Below, piece by piece: positions 1-8,346 of a stretch of 36,392 nt of DNA. Origin of the DNA: Caulobacteraceae bacterium (GTDB lineage Bacteria > Pseudomonadota > Alphaproteobacteria > Caulobacterales > Caulobacteraceae); the NCBI GenBank assembly GCA_025352085.1, contig JANXUA010000051.1, positions 1 through 36,392 on the forward strand, written 5' to 3'. The translations under genes and the position numbers were made by a program. Below the pieces are notes generated by a model. The model did no database searches. It was not told where the DNA came from and saw only the letters and a list, made by a program, of their open reading frames with translations. The first letter of the stretch is position 1. Each line of letters begins with the position of its first letter.

Positions 1-1192
1 TCGGCGCGGTGTTCTTCTTCGGTTTAATCCAGTCATAGCGGCCGAACACCGCGACCTTGGACGTCAGGTTGAGCGAGCCGAACACGGAGTAACCTTCGGT
101 GGTGTTGGTCTTGGCGGGGTTGGCCTGCAGGACATCGGCCCAATCCTTGGCCCACAGATATTCGCCGCCGATGCGGAAGCGGTCGGTGACATAGGCCGCC
201 GCGACATCGATACGCCGGGCGGTGTTGAAAGTCGGCACGCCCGTCACGTCGTTGCCGAGCTTGCCGTCATAAGCTCCCACGGCGACGGTGAAGTGGTCGT
301 AGGTCGCCGCGACGCGCCCCTCGACGTCCACGGCGTGGGTGCGGTTGGTGACCCCCGTCGCGGGTTTCTTGAAGCCCTCGCCGTCAACCACCGAGACCTG
401 ATAGCTGATGATACTGTTGGCCAGCACGCCAGACGCGTGCAGGCCCCAGTCGGTGGTCGTACCGAATTTGGTACGGTCGATGAAGGTGTTTTCAACATAG
501 CGGTAGCCGTACAGCTTCTCAACGAACGGCGCCCAGGTCAGTTCACTGGCGCCGGCGCGGATGACCAGGGCGTCGGAGACCTTGGCCTGCAACCAGGCCT
601 TCTTGATGAAAAGCTGCGTCGCGCTCGAACCGCTGTCATAGATGAAATCGGTGGTCACATTAGCGGAAAAAACATCGTTGAAGCGGTGATCGACCTGCAG
701 ATATAGCCGCTTGATATCGAAGTTCGTGCCGCTCTGCGGCGTCGCGACGCCGTTAGACTTGTTCGAGATGTGCGAGACGTCGAAGAACACCGTCCCGCCG
801 AGGGTGGTGTCGACCGCCCAGCCGGGTTTGGGCGCGGCCTTTTTGACCACGCTGGCGACGACGGTCGGGAGGGTCTCGATGCTCGACCGCGCCACCGAAG
901 CTGCCGCCTGAGCGTCCTGCGCCTGGTTCTGGGCGATCTGAACCTGCGCCTGGGTGGCCTGGATCTGGGCCTGGGTCTGCTGCTGAGCCTGGAATTGGGC
1001 GTCGAGACGCCCTTCCAGCGCCTGCACCTGGGATTTTAGGGCTTCGACTTCGCTGCGCAAGCCGGCCACGTCGCCCCCTAACCGCGCGGCGTGGGGTCGG
1101 TGGTGGGGCTGGGGCTTGGCCTCCGCCGCGAAGCCCGCCAAGGCATAAGCGCTCAGGGCCGCGCTCGCGACCAGAGTTGTTTTGAAGTTCAT
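1..1192 (-). CDS. OprO/OprP-type outer-membrane porin (partial, C-terminus outside window)
   Basis: The open frame starts at ATG 1192 and runs off the window start without a stop, giving about 397 residues. Residues 1-25 look like a Sec signal peptide ending AEA. Residues about 38-90 are Gln/Ala-rich heptad-like sequence that probably forms a periplasmic coiled coil. After that come alternating amphipathic strands with many aromatic and charged residues, as in the phosphate-selective porin O/P family. The gene lies 60 bp after cysA on the same strand, so it is probably the last gene of the sulfate operon and may admit sulfate or other oxyanions across the outer membrane. Substrate is inferred from context only. 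Family assignment is by overall pattern (signal peptide, coiled coil, barrel), not a diagnostic motif. Confidence 0.8.
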   Translation of the reverse strand, partial: MNFKTTLVASAALSAYALAGFAAEAKPQPHHRPHAARLGGDVAGLRSEVEALKSQVQALEGRLDAQFQAQQQTQAQIQATQAQVQIAQNQAQDAQAAASVARSSIETLPTVVASVVKKAAPKPGWAVDTTLGGTVFFDVSHISNKSNGVATPQSGTNFDIKRLYLQVDHRFNDVFSANVTTDFIYDSGSSATQLFIKKAWLQAKVSDALVIRAGASELTWAPFVEKLYGYRYVENTFIDRTKFGTTTDWGLHASGVLANSIISYQVSVVDGEGFKKPATGVTNRTHAVDVEGRVAATYDHFTVAVGAYDGKLGNDVTGVPTFNTARRIDVAAAYVTDRFRIGGEYLWAKDWADVLQANPAKTNTTEGYSVFGSLNLTSKVAVFGRYDWIKPKKNTAP

Positions 1193-1252
1193 TGATCTAT
1201 CCCCTTGGTTTGCGGCGAGAGCCCTTGTGGCGCCCGTTCCGCCTGCTCGTGA

Positions 1253-2371
1253 TCAGCGGCGAACCGCGTTGGACGTCGTGGACGCCAACTTCTCGACGGT
1301 CGCCGACGCGTCAGGTCGCGCGGCGTCTTGAGCGTCGATCACCGCTCGTCGCGCGGTCAGCTTGGCGCGCTGGCCCGCCTCGAAGGCGGCGGCGGCCTGT
1401 TCGGTTAGCTCCGCGGTCAGGCGAAGGCCGCCGAGCGTCTGGCATTCGATGGTGCGCAGGGCTCCGCGTCCGCGAATATCGACAATGCGCACCGGCAGAC
1501 CGGCCGCGTTCGCGCCCAGATCGAGGCGCGTGTCGGCGGGACGGAACAGGGCGACTCCGTATCCGTCTTTGGTCGGGATCGATTCGACCAGCGGCGCCGC
1601 GAAACCTTCGAACCGCGCGACGCCGCCGCCAACCTCGCAAGGCAGCCGATTGCACCCGCCCAGGAATTCAAACACGAACGGTGAAGCCGGCGCCGCGTCC
1701 AGTTCCGCGGGCGTGCCGATCTGCTCAATGCGACCCTGGTTCATCAGCACCACGCGATCGGCCAGCGCCATCGCCTCGTCCTGATCGTGGGTGACCAGAA
1801 TGGTGGTGACGCCGGTGGTGTCGTGGATGCGGCGAAGCTCGCCGCGCAATTCCTTGCGCACCTTTGTGTCGAGCGCGCCGAACGGTTCGTCGAGCAGGAG
1901 CAGCCGCGGCTCGACGGCCAGGGCGCGGGCGACCGCGACCCGCTGGCGCTGGCCGCCGGAAAGCTGGGCCGGATAGCGCCCGCCCAACCCTTCGATCTGG
2001 GTGAGGCTAAGAAGTTCGTCCACACGCGCCTTGATCGTTGCGTGCGCGGGGCGCTGGTGCCGGGGGCGGACGTCCAGGCCAAAGGCGATGTTCTTGGCCA
2101 CGGTCATGTGTCGAAAGAGGGCGTATTGCTGGAAAACCAGGCCGATACGCCGCTCGCGCGCGCTCAGCGCCAGAAAGTCGACGCCATCAAGGAAGACGCA
2201 GCCATGGTCGGGCGTCTCCAGACCGGCCAAAACGCGCAGCAGGGTGGTCTTGCCCGAACCCGACGGGCCCAGGAGGGTCAGGAACTCGCCGTCCTTCGCC
2301 TCCAGCGAAACGCCGGTGAGCGCCGGATAACGGCCAAATTGCTTGTAGATGCGATCAATGGTCAGGGTCAT
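1253..2371 (-). CDS. cysA: sulfate/thiosulfate ABC transporter ATP-binding protein CysA
   Basis: This 372-residue ABC ATPase powers sulfate/thiosulfate import at the inner membrane. Visible motifs are Walker A GPSGSGKTT (35-43), Q-loop FQQ (80-82), signature LSGGQ (137-141), Walker B LLLLDEP (157-163) and the switch histidine H195. Residues from about 235 onward form the C-terminal TOBE-like regulatory region, which ends in an Ala/Thr-rich tail. It is the fourth gene after sbp, cysT and cysW, starting 17 bp after cysW ends. The substrate call rests on this gene order, since the ATPase itself resembles other CUT1/molybdate-type ATPases. The length is slightly above the usual 330-365 residues. 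Confidence 0.95.
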   Translation of the reverse strand: MTLTIDRIYKQFGRYPALTGVSLEAKDGEFLTLLGPSGSGKTTLLRVLAGLETPDHGCVFLDGVDFLALSARERRIGLVFQQYALFRHMTVAKNIAFGLDVRPRHQRPAHATIKARVDELLSLTQIEGLGGRYPAQLSGGQRQRVAVARALAVEPRLLLLDEPFGALDTKVRKELRGELRRIHDTTGVTTILVTHDQDEAMALADRVVLMNQGRIEQIGTPAELDAAPASPFVFEFLGGCNRLPCEVGGGVARFEGFAAPLVESIPTKDGYGVALFRPADTRLDLGANAAGLPVRIVDIRGRGALRTIECQTLGGLRLTAELTEQAAAAFEAGQRAKLTARRAVIDAQDAARPDASATVEKLASTTSNAVRR

Positions 2372-2388
2372 TTAGATTTCCGAGAGTG

Positions 2389-3225
2389 TTAGGTCGTCGA
2401 TCTCGGCGCGCCGACGCGTTCGAGCGCTGACTTGGCGATCAAGGTCACGACCGCGAGGCCGGCGAGCAGGGAGGCGGCCGCGAAGGCGCCAACGAAATCA
2501 TAGTCATTGTAGAGCGCTTCAACGTGCAGCGGCAGGGTCTCGGTCAAGCCGCGAATATGGCCCGACAGCACCGAAACCGCGCCAAACTCCCCCATGGCCC
2601 GCGCGTTGCAAAGCAGGACCCCGTGCAGCAGCGCCCAGCGCACATTGGGCAGGGTCACCCGGCGAAACACCGTCCAGCCGCCGGCGCCCAGGGTCGTCGC
2701 CGCCAGTTCTTCGTCCGAGCCCTGTTCGGCCATCAGAGGAATGATCTCGCGGGCGATCAGGGAAACGGTGACCAGAATGGTGCCCAGGACGATGCCGGGC
2801 AGGGCGAAAATGATCTTGACACCGGCGACGTCCAGAATTGGTCCAAACCAGCCGCGCGCGCCGAACACCAGCACCCACACCAGGCCGGAAATCACCGGCG
2901 ATATGGACAGCGGCAGATCAATCAGCGCCAGCAAAAGGGCCTTGCCGCGAAACTCGAACTTGGCGATCGACCAGCCCGCCGCAAGACCAAAGGCAGCGTT
3001 TAGCGGCACGGCAATGGCCGCGACGATAATGGTCAGCCGGATCGCGGCCAGAGCGTCGGGCTGTTTGAAGATGTTGAAAAACGCCTCCGATCCCTTGGAC
3101 CAGGCCTCGGCGACCACGGTCGCCAGCGGCGCGCCGATGATCAGGGCCAACCAGAACAGAGCCAAGGCGATCAAGACCGGGCCAAATCCCGTTGCGCGGC
3201 GCAACGCGCGCGTTGAGGCGGTCAT
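2389..3225 (-). CDS. cysW: sulfate ABC transporter permease CysW
   Basis: A 278-residue inner-membrane permease with about six hydrophobic segments; the first lies near residues 15-40. The cytoplasmic EAA loop that docks on CysA is visible as EELAATTLGAGGWTVFRRVT, followed by the family-typical RAMGEFGAVSVLSG. Together with CysT it forms the transmembrane channel for sulfate and thiosulfate. Its ATG overlaps the cysT stop codon by four bases (ATGA), indicating translational coupling. Length is normal for CysW. Confidence 0.95.
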   Translation of the reverse strand: MTASTRALRRATGFGPVLIALALFWLALIIGAPLATVVAEAWSKGSEAFFNIFKQPDALAAIRLTIIVAAIAVPLNAAFGLAAGWSIAKFEFRGKALLLALIDLPLSISPVISGLVWVLVFGARGWFGPILDVAGVKIIFALPGIVLGTILVTVSLIAREIIPLMAEQGSDEELAATTLGAGGWTVFRRVTLPNVRWALLHGVLLCNARAMGEFGAVSVLSGHIRGLTETLPLHVEALYNDYDFVGAFAAASLLAGLAVVTLIAKSALERVGAPRSTT

Positions 3226-4100
3226 GGCGCCCCCCGCCGCGCCAGACGCACCTGCGCCCAGTTGGTGGCGATCAGAACCGCCAGGGAGATCGCGAGCATG
3301 GTCAGGCCCACCGCCGCCGCGCCGGCGTAGTCATAAGCTTCCAGCCGGGTGACGATGACCAGGGGCCCGATCTCGGATACGCCGGGCATATTGCCGGCGA
3401 TGAAGATCACCGAGCCGTATTCGCCAGCGCCGCGGGCGAAGGCGAGGGAAAACCCGGTCAATAGCGCCGGCGAGAGCGCCGGCAGGATCACCCGCGCGAA
3501 CGTCTGCAGCGTGTTGGCCCCTAGAGTCTGGGCGGCCTCCTCCAAGGCGGTGTCGAGATCCTCCAGCACCGGTTGAACGGCGCGCACCACGAACGGCAGG
3601 CCGACGGCCAGCAAGGCGACGAAGACGCCCAGCGGCGTGAACGCCACCTTGACGCCCAGCGGCGCGAGAAGCGAGCCGATCCAGCCGTTCGGACCATAAA
3701 GGGTCGCCAGCGCAATGCCCGCAACCGCCGTCGGCAGGGCGAACGGCAGGTCCACCAAGGCGTCGACGACGCGGCGGCCGGGGAAATCATAGCGGTTAAG
3801 CACCCAGGCGATCACCAGGCCGGCGGCCGTATTGACCACGGCCGCGGCCAGAGCGGCCACGAAACTGAGGCGCAGGGCGGCCAAGGTTCTCGGCTGAAGA
3901 ATGCCGTGAACCAGATCGGCCGGGCTGTGCTCCCACGGCCGCGCCACCAGGGCGGCTAGCGGCAAGAGGATGATCAGACCGGCGTAGACCAGCGTAAACG
4001 CGAACGCACCGCGAAACCCCGGGAGGGCGCTCGGCTCGCGCCAGGCCGCGCGCCGCCGCACGTCCAGGATAGTCCCCAATGATGGAGCGAGCGCGACCAT
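3222..4100 (-). CDS. cysT: sulfate ABC transporter permease CysT (CysU)
   Basis: The permease partner of CysW. I place the start at ATG 4100, one base after the sbp stop, giving 292 residues; the frame stays open back to 4175, but that extension would lie inside sbp. Several hydrophobic helices are present. The EAA loop reads LEEAAQTLGANTLQTFARV, and ARGAGEYGSVIFIAGNMPG is typical of CysT. The N-terminus carries a basic stretch (VRRRAAWREP) before the first helix. Adjacent sbp, cysW and cysA make the assignment firm; only the exact start is uncertain because no strong ribosome-binding site is seen. Confidence 0.93.
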   Translation of the reverse strand: MVALAPSLGTILDVRRRAAWREPSALPGFRGAFAFTLVYAGLIILLPLAALVARPWEHSPADLVHGILQPRTLAALRLSFVAALAAAVVNTAAGLVIAWVLNRYDFPGRRVVDALVDLPFALPTAVAGIALATLYGPNGWIGSLLAPLGVKVAFTPLGVFVALLAVGLPFVVRAVQPVLEDLDTALEEAAQTLGANTLQTFARVILPALSPALLTGFSLAFARGAGEYGSVIFIAGNMPGVSEIGPLVIVTRLEAYDYAGAAAVGLTMLAISLAVLIATNWAQVRLARRGAP

Positions 4101-4101
4101 G

Positions 4102-5118
4102 TCAGCTTGGCTGATAGATCTTGTCGAACGTGCCGCCGTCGGCGAAGTGCTTGGCCTGCGCCACTTTCCAGCCACCGAACCTTTCGATGGTGATCAAGTC
4201 GAGCGCCGGGAAGGTGCTCGCGTAACGCGCGGCGACGGTCCGGTTGCGCGGACGGAAGTGGTGTTTCACCGCCAGTTCCTGGGCCGCGACTGTGTAGAGG
4301 AACTTCAGATATGCCTCGGACACGGCGCGCGTGCCGCGTTTGTCGACCACCTTGTCGACCACCGACACCGGTGGTTCGGCCAGAATGCTCAGCTTGGGCC
4401 TGATGATCTCAAACTTGCCTGGACCGACCTCGTCGATGGCCAGCATGGCCTCGTTTTCCCAGCCCAGCAGAACATCGCCCAGGCCGCGTTGAACAAAGGT
4501 GTTGGTGGAGCCGCGCGCGCCGGTGTCGAGGACCGGAACGTTATGATAAAGGCCGCGCACGAAACCGAGCGCCCGCGTCTCGTCGCCGCCGTTGTGGCGG
4601 GTGGCGAAGCCCAGAGCCGCCAGATAGCTCCAGCGCGCGCCACCGGATGTATTGGGATTGGGCGTGATCACGCCGACCCCTGGTTTGACCAGATCCAGCC
4701 AGTCGTGAATCCCCTTGGGATTGCCCGCGCGGACCAGGAAAACAATAGTCGAGGTGTAGGGCGAGCTGTTGGACGGCAGCCGCGACTGCCAGTTGGGCGC
4801 GATCAGACCGCGCTGGGCGATGGAGTCAATATCGTAGGCGAGACCCAGCGTGACGACGTCCGCCTGCAACCCGTCGACCACCGCGCGGGCCTGTTTGCCC
4901 GACCCATCGTATGATTGATTGATGGTGAGGATCTGCCCGGTGCGTTTGCGCCAGTCGGCGGCGAAAAGAACGTCGAACGCCTTGTGGAACTCGCGGGTGG
5001 GATCATAGCTGACGTTGAGCAGGGTGACGTTGGGCTCGGCCGATGCGACGCCGCTCGCCACAAGCGCCATAGCGCCGGACGTCGCCAGAACCTCGCGTCT
5101 CGATAATCCGCTCGCCAT
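4102..5118 (-). CDS. sbp: periplasmic sulfate/thiosulfate-binding protein
   Basis: A 338-residue substrate-binding protein that captures sulfate in the periplasm for CysTWA. ATG 5118 is chosen because GAGGAG lies just upstream; the frame stays open to 5232, but that part looks non-coding. The N-terminus has a twin arginine ([10 protein letters not shown], residues 6-15) followed by a hydrophobic stretch and ASA, suggesting Tat rather than Sec export. Family hallmarks include [11 protein letters not shown] and the later [11 protein letters not shown] segment that contributes to the anion site. It is the first gene of the operon. It could favour thiosulfate over sulfate; sequence reading alone cannot tell Sbp from CysP. 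Confidence 0.94.
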   Translation of the reverse strand: MASGLSRREVLATSGAMALVASGVASAEPNVTLLNVSYDPTREFHKAFDVLFAADWRKRTGQILTINQSYDGSGKQARAVVDGLQADVVTLGLAYDIDSIAQRGLIAPNWQSRLPSNSSPYTSTIVFLVRAGNPKGIHDWLDLVKPGVGVITPNPNTSGGARWSYLAALGFATRHNGGDETRALGFVRGLYHNVPVLDTGARGSTNTFVQRGLGDVLLGWENEAMLAIDEVGPGKFEIIRPKLSILAEPPVSVVDKVVDKRGTRAVSEAYLKFLYTVAAQELAVKHHFRPRNRTVAARYASTFPALDLITIERFGGWKVAQAKHFADGGTFDKIYQPS

Positions 5119-5136
5119 CGTTTGCTCCTCGTTCAC
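5119..5136 (-). promoter_or_regulatory. ribosome-binding site deciding the sbp start
   Basis: The minus strand reads TGAACGAGGAGCAAACG directly before ATG 5118. GAGGAG is a strong Shine-Dalgarno match and favours this start over the upstream in-frame ATG at 5232, which would destroy the signal peptide. Confidence 0.75.
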
Positions 5137-5330
5137 AACCTGCAGCAGGCTAGGCGGTTGCCTGCGGCGACAAAATCGACTTTTTCTCCGCGCCGATGAA
5201 CAGCGCCTGTGTTTATATTTTCGCAGGTTCAACGTTAGTTTTTCTGAGCGCGCGCGGGGCTATCATCGACGCGTCCGCCGCCGGATAAGACCGCCCCGAC
5301 GTTTGCATGAAATCCCTCGAAAGGCGCCTC

Positions 5331-6893
5331 ATGACCGATCGACCCACCGTCGCCGTGATCGGCGCGGGATTCAGCGGCGTCCTGACCGCGCTGCGGCTGC
5401 TGCTGTCGCCGAACGGGCCCAATGTCCGGCTGATCGAACGGGGCCCGAGATTCGCCCGCGGCGCGGCCTACGCCACCGGCAGTCCGCATCATTTGCTCAA
5501 CGTTCGCGCCACCAATATGAGCGCCTTCATCGAACAGCCGGCGCATTTTCTCGAATGGTTGGGGGCGGCCGACGCGGACGCCCAGGTGTTCGTGACCCGC
5601 GACCAGTACGGCCAATACCTGCAAAGCCTGCTCCGCGAGGCGACGTCGGGCGCCGACTCCCATCGCCTGGTGTTGGAGCATGACGACGCGCGCAGCCTGG
5701 AGCGGCGCGGCGATCGCTGGGCTATCAGCCTTGGCGTCGGCAAGGTCCTCATCGCCGACGCGGTCGTACTGGCGATCGGCAATCTGCCGCCGCGCGCGCC
5801 GGATGCGGCCGACTCCGAAGTCATCGCCTCGCGGCGCTATGTCGCCCAGCCCTGGGCCTGGGCTGGCCCCGAACTGGCGCCACCGGGCGATGTCCTGCTG
5901 CTCGGCTCGGGCCTGACGGCGGTGGACGTCGCGCTCTCGGTCGCCGCTGCGCGCCCGGACGCGAAGATCACCGCCCTCTCGCGCCACGGCCTCCTGCCAC
6001 GCGACCACGCAACGCACATCGGCGCGGCCGACGAGGCGAGACGCGTCGCCGTGGCCCCGCCGGTGGGCTCGCCCCTGGCCACGCTGCGCCAATTGCGACG
6101 GCGATCGAACGTCGATTGGCGCGCGGCGTTCGATGATCTGCGCCCGCACGTGCAGGGCCTCTGGCGGCGCTGGAGCGTGGCCGAACGCCGGCAATTCGTG
6201 CGCCACCTCAAGCCATGGTGGGACGTGCATCGCCACCGCATGGCTCCCCAGGTCGCCGCACGGATCGAGGCCCTGCAAGAGACGGTGGGCCTGCGCGTGG
6301 AGGCCGGACGACTGGTCAATCTGCGGTTGCATCGGGACGGCGTGGAGGCGAGCTGGACGGCCCGCCACAGCGGCGAGATCGAGACGCGCCGATTTGATCT
6401 GGTGGTAAACTGCACCGGGCCGCGCGGCGATCTGGAGCGATCAGCCGATCCCTTGATCGAAAACCTGTTCAACGGCGACCTGGTGCGCGCCGACGCCTGC
6501 CGGCTCGGGATCGACGTCGACACCCGCTCGCGCGTGCTGGGCGCCGGCGGCGAGGCGACGCCGGATCTCTTCGCGGTAGGTCCGATCAGTCAGGGCCAGT
6601 ATTGCGAGTCCTCGTCGGTCCCCGATATCCGGGTGCAGGCCGCCGAATGCGCTGAAGCCATCATCAACGCCATTGCCGTGCGGTCCCGGCCGGCGGGATC
6701 CTCCACCACCCGCCCCGCGCGCGTCATCGACGAGCTTTCGACCCTGCTCAAGGGGACAATCGCCGAAATCGACGTCGAGCTCGCCGCACTCAAATACACC
6801 GGCCGTGTGCGCAACGCCTGGCAGTTGCGCGGCCGCCGCGCGGCCATGGGCGAGATCGCCTTATGGCTCGACGAACGCCGGAGCAGGACCTAA
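5331..6893 (+). CDS. FAD/NAD(P)-binding oxidoreductase, NAD_binding_9-like
   Basis: Starting at ATG 5331, which is preceded by AAAGGCG, the protein has 520 residues; an ATG at 5307 without a ribosome-binding site would add eight. The N-terminal dinucleotide fold shows VAVIGAGFSG (8-16 region). The following features, PHHLLNVRATNMSAF and a second glycine-rich motif LLGSGLTAVDVALS, are typical of the FAD-NAD(P)-binding family (PF13454-like). This family is related to flavin monooxygenases, but its substrates are mostly unknown. The gene is divergent from the sulfate operon across a 212-bp gap, so a link to sulfur assimilation is possible but only inferred from position. No signal peptide is seen; probably cytoplasmic. 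Confidence 0.8.
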   Translation: MTDRPTVAVIGAGFSGVLTALRLLLSPNGPNVRLIERGPRFARGAAYATGSPHHLLNVRATNMSAFIEQPAHFLEWLGAADADAQVFVTRDQYGQYLQSLLREATSGADSHRLVLEHDDARSLERRGDRWAISLGVGKVLIADAVVLAIGNLPPRAPDAADSEVIASRRYVAQPWAWAGPELAPPGDVLLLGSGLTAVDVALSVAAARPDAKITALSRHGLLPRDHATHIGAADEARRVAVAPPVGSPLATLRQLRRRSNVDWRAAFDDLRPHVQGLWRRWSVAERRQFVRHLKPWWDVHRHRMAPQVAARIEALQETVGLRVEAGRLVNLRLHRDGVEASWTARHSGEIETRRFDLVVNCTGPRGDLERSADPLIENLFNGDLVRADACRLGIDVDTRSRVLGAGGEATPDLFAVGPISQGQYCESSSVPDIRVQAAECAEAIINAIAVRSRPAGSSTTRPARVIDELSTLLKGTIAEIDVELAALKYTGRVRNAWQLRGRRAAMGEIALWLDERRSRT

Positions 6894-6902
6894 TGATCGC
6901 CC

Positions 6903-7316
6903 ATGCAAAACGTGATCGCCGCCGCCCTCGTCGCCTTCCTGAGCGCCTCGACGGCTCCTTCCGACCCCGTGGGCGTTTGGAAAACACCGGTCGATGATGG
7001 TCTGGTCAAGCTTGAGCGTTGCGGCGCCGATTTGTGCGGGCGAGCGGTCGGCTCGTCGCGCCTAAGCGCGGTTCCCGACGCGAAGGACGTAATGAATCCG
7101 GATGCCGCACTGCGCGGGCGACCGATTCAGGGGCTCTTGATCCTGCGCATGCACGCCAAGGGTCCCGGTCATTGGGGAGACGGGTGGATCTACAATCCCA
7201 AAGACGGTCAGACCTACAAGGCCGATCTTACCGTGATCGGTCCCCGCCAGGTCCATTTGCGCGGCTGCGTCGTCGCCCCGTTCTGCCAAACCCAGACCTG
7301 GAACCGGTCGGGATAG
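6903..7316 (+). CDS. secreted DUF2147 family protein
   Basis: A small 137-residue protein with a hydrophobic N-terminus (about residues 1-18) consistent with export. The body carries the DUF2147 pattern: VGVWKTPVDDG near the start, a cysteine pair in RCGADLCGRAVG, then MNPDAALRGRPIQGLLIL, GWIYNPKDGQTYKA and a final GCVVAPFCQTQTWNR. The four conserved cysteines probably form disulfides in the periplasm. The family has no established biochemical role. The gene begins 9 bp after the FAD protein stop and is probably cotranscribed with it. It converges on the kdp remnant with only 12 bp between the stop codons. Confidence 0.85.
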   Translation: MQNVIAAALVAFLSASTAPSDPVGVWKTPVDDGLVKLERCGADLCGRAVGSSRLSAVPDAKDVMNPDAALRGRPIQGLLILRMHAKGPGHWGDGWIYNPKDGQTYKADLTVIGPRQVHLRGCVVAPFCQTQTWNRSG

Positions 7317-7328
7317 AACGCCGAGGTG

Positions 7329-8138
7329 TCAATCGCTCAAGAAGCGATAGCCCACGCCGCTTTCGGTGACGAGATAGCGGGGATTGGCCGGGTCGCGTTC
7401 CAGCTTCTGCCGCAGATGGCCGACGAACACGCGTAGATATTGCACGTCGCTGGCGTTGGCCGGGCCCCAGACAGCGGTGAGCAGATGTTGGTGGGTCAAC
7501 ACCCGCCCACCCCCTTCCGCCAATTTGACCAGAAGATCGTATTCCCGCGGGCTGAGCTTGACGGTCTCCCCGCCCCGCGTGACCAAGCGCTTAATCAGAT
7601 CAATGTTGAGGTCGCCCGCCTGCACGATCGGCGTTGACCCGGCGGCGTTCAGCCGGTGACGCATGGCGACCCGCAAACGGGCCAGCAGTTCGCCCACGGT
7701 GAACGGCTTTTCCACATAGTCGTCGGCGCCCAGATCGAGGGCGTCGATCTTTTCGGTCTCCATGTCGCGGGCTGAAAGGATCAGGATTGGCCCCTCGTAG
7801 AAGGTGCGGGCGCGCACAAGCGCGTCCTTGCCGTCGATATCCGGCAGGCCGAGATCCAGCACCACAGCGTCGGGCGCCCGGCGGGCGATAGCGGCGAGAC
7901 CCTCAGCGCCGGTAAGGGCCTGGATCGGCTCGTAACCGGCCGCGTCGAGCGCGGGGTGCAGAAAGCGATGAATCTGCGGCTCGTCGTCGATGATGAAAAT
8001 CCGCGGTCGATGCAGCACCGGATCAAGCCAGGTGGTCTGGCCCTGCCAGATCCGGCTCATGTAAATGCCGAGCGGCCAGCCAAGGCCGACGGCAAGCGCG
8101 ATGGTCAGGGCGATTTCCGCCCAGCCTTGAAGGGTCAT
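7329..8138 (-). CDS. KdpA N-terminus fused in frame to response regulator KdpE
   Basis: This 269-residue chimera joins two proteins. Residues 1-42 match the start of the potassium-ATPase subunit Kdp[12 protein letters not shown], a first membrane helix at about 5-28, then [12 protein letters not shown]. From about residue 44 it is a complete OmpR-type regulator of the KdpE kind. Its receiver domain has acidic residues D51/D52, phosphoacceptor D95 in [10 protein letters not shown]122 and K144. A winged-helix DNA-binding domain covers about 169-269, with LSPREYDLL and SGVGYRF. The junction is near 8007-8016. Upstream kdpF and a KdpE-like box are kept, but the rest of kdpA and kdpB, kdpC and kdpD are gone. 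The product would be a membrane-tethered transcription factor. Either a real in-frame deletion or an assembly collapse could explain it. Confidence 0.88.
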   Translation of the reverse strand: MTLQGWAEIALTIALAVGLGWPLGIYMSRIWQGQTTWLDPVLHRPRIFIIDDEPQIHRFLHPALDAAGYEPIQALTGAEGLAAIARRAPDAVVLDLGLPDIDGKDALVRARTFYEGPILILSARDMETEKIDALDLGADDYVEKPFTVGELLARLRVAMRHRLNAAGSTPIVQAGDLNIDLIKRLVTRGGETVKLSPREYDLLVKLAEGGGRVLTHQHLLTAVWGPANASDVQYLRVFVGHLRQKLERDPANPRYLVTESGVGYRFLSD

Positions 8139-8150
8139 TATGGGGCTCCG

Positions 8151-8237
8151 TTAGAACCGGTCGGGCCGCAGAAGCGCCGCCACCATGTAGCCGGTGACGG
8201 CGATCGCGCCGGCGACGTAGAGGATCGTGACGATCAT
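8151..8237 (-). CDS. kdpF: KdpF small membrane peptide
   Basis: A 28-residue frame from ATG 8237 to TAA 8151. The peptide is almost entirely one hydrophobic helix (MIVTILYVAGAIAVTGYMVA) ending in ALLRPDRF, the characteristic KdpF C-terminus. In known systems KdpF stabilises the KdpABC potassium pump. Here it sits 12 bp upstream of the truncated kdpA start, exactly where kdpF belongs in a kdp operon, and its start has AGAAGGA a few bases upstream. Without KdpB and KdpC it has no pump to bind, so it is probably a relic or serves another purpose. Confidence 0.85.
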   Translation of the reverse strand: MIVTILYVAGAIAVTGYMVAALLRPDRF

Positions 8238-8240
8238 GCG

Positions 8241-8321
8241 TCAGATCCTTCTGAGCAGGGCGGCGTAGGCGCCAAAGGCGGCGAACAGGCCAAGGCCCAG
8301 AGCGTTATAGACAACGTCCAT
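8241..8321 (-). CDS. 26-residue membrane peptide leading the kdp remnant
   Basis: ATG 8321 to TGA 8241 encodes 26 residues beginning MDVVYNALGLGLFAAFGAYA and ending in LLRRI: one predicted transmembrane helix with a short basic cytoplasmic end. A clear GGAGG lies five bases before the ATG. The stop codon is three bases before the kdpF ATG, so the two are very likely translated together. I cannot assign a function. Its placement suggests either a second small Kdp-associated peptide or a leader peptide. The strong ribosome-binding site, hydrophobic composition and tight spacing support real translation, but homologues were not searched. Confidence 0.6.
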   Translation of the reverse strand: MDVVYNALGLGLFAAFGAYAALLRRI

Positions 8322-8346
8322 CGACGCCTCCGAATTTGATCGGAGT

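Noticed and set aside
4101-4175. Upstream extension of CysT by 25 codons
   Set aside because: It would lie inside the sbp coding end and is Ser/Arg-rich without resemblance to CysT N-termini.
5235-6368. 377-codon minus-strand frame opposite the FAD protein
   Set aside because: Composition is Arg/Gln/Ala-rich with no family features; the plus-strand gene has two dinucleotide-binding motifs.
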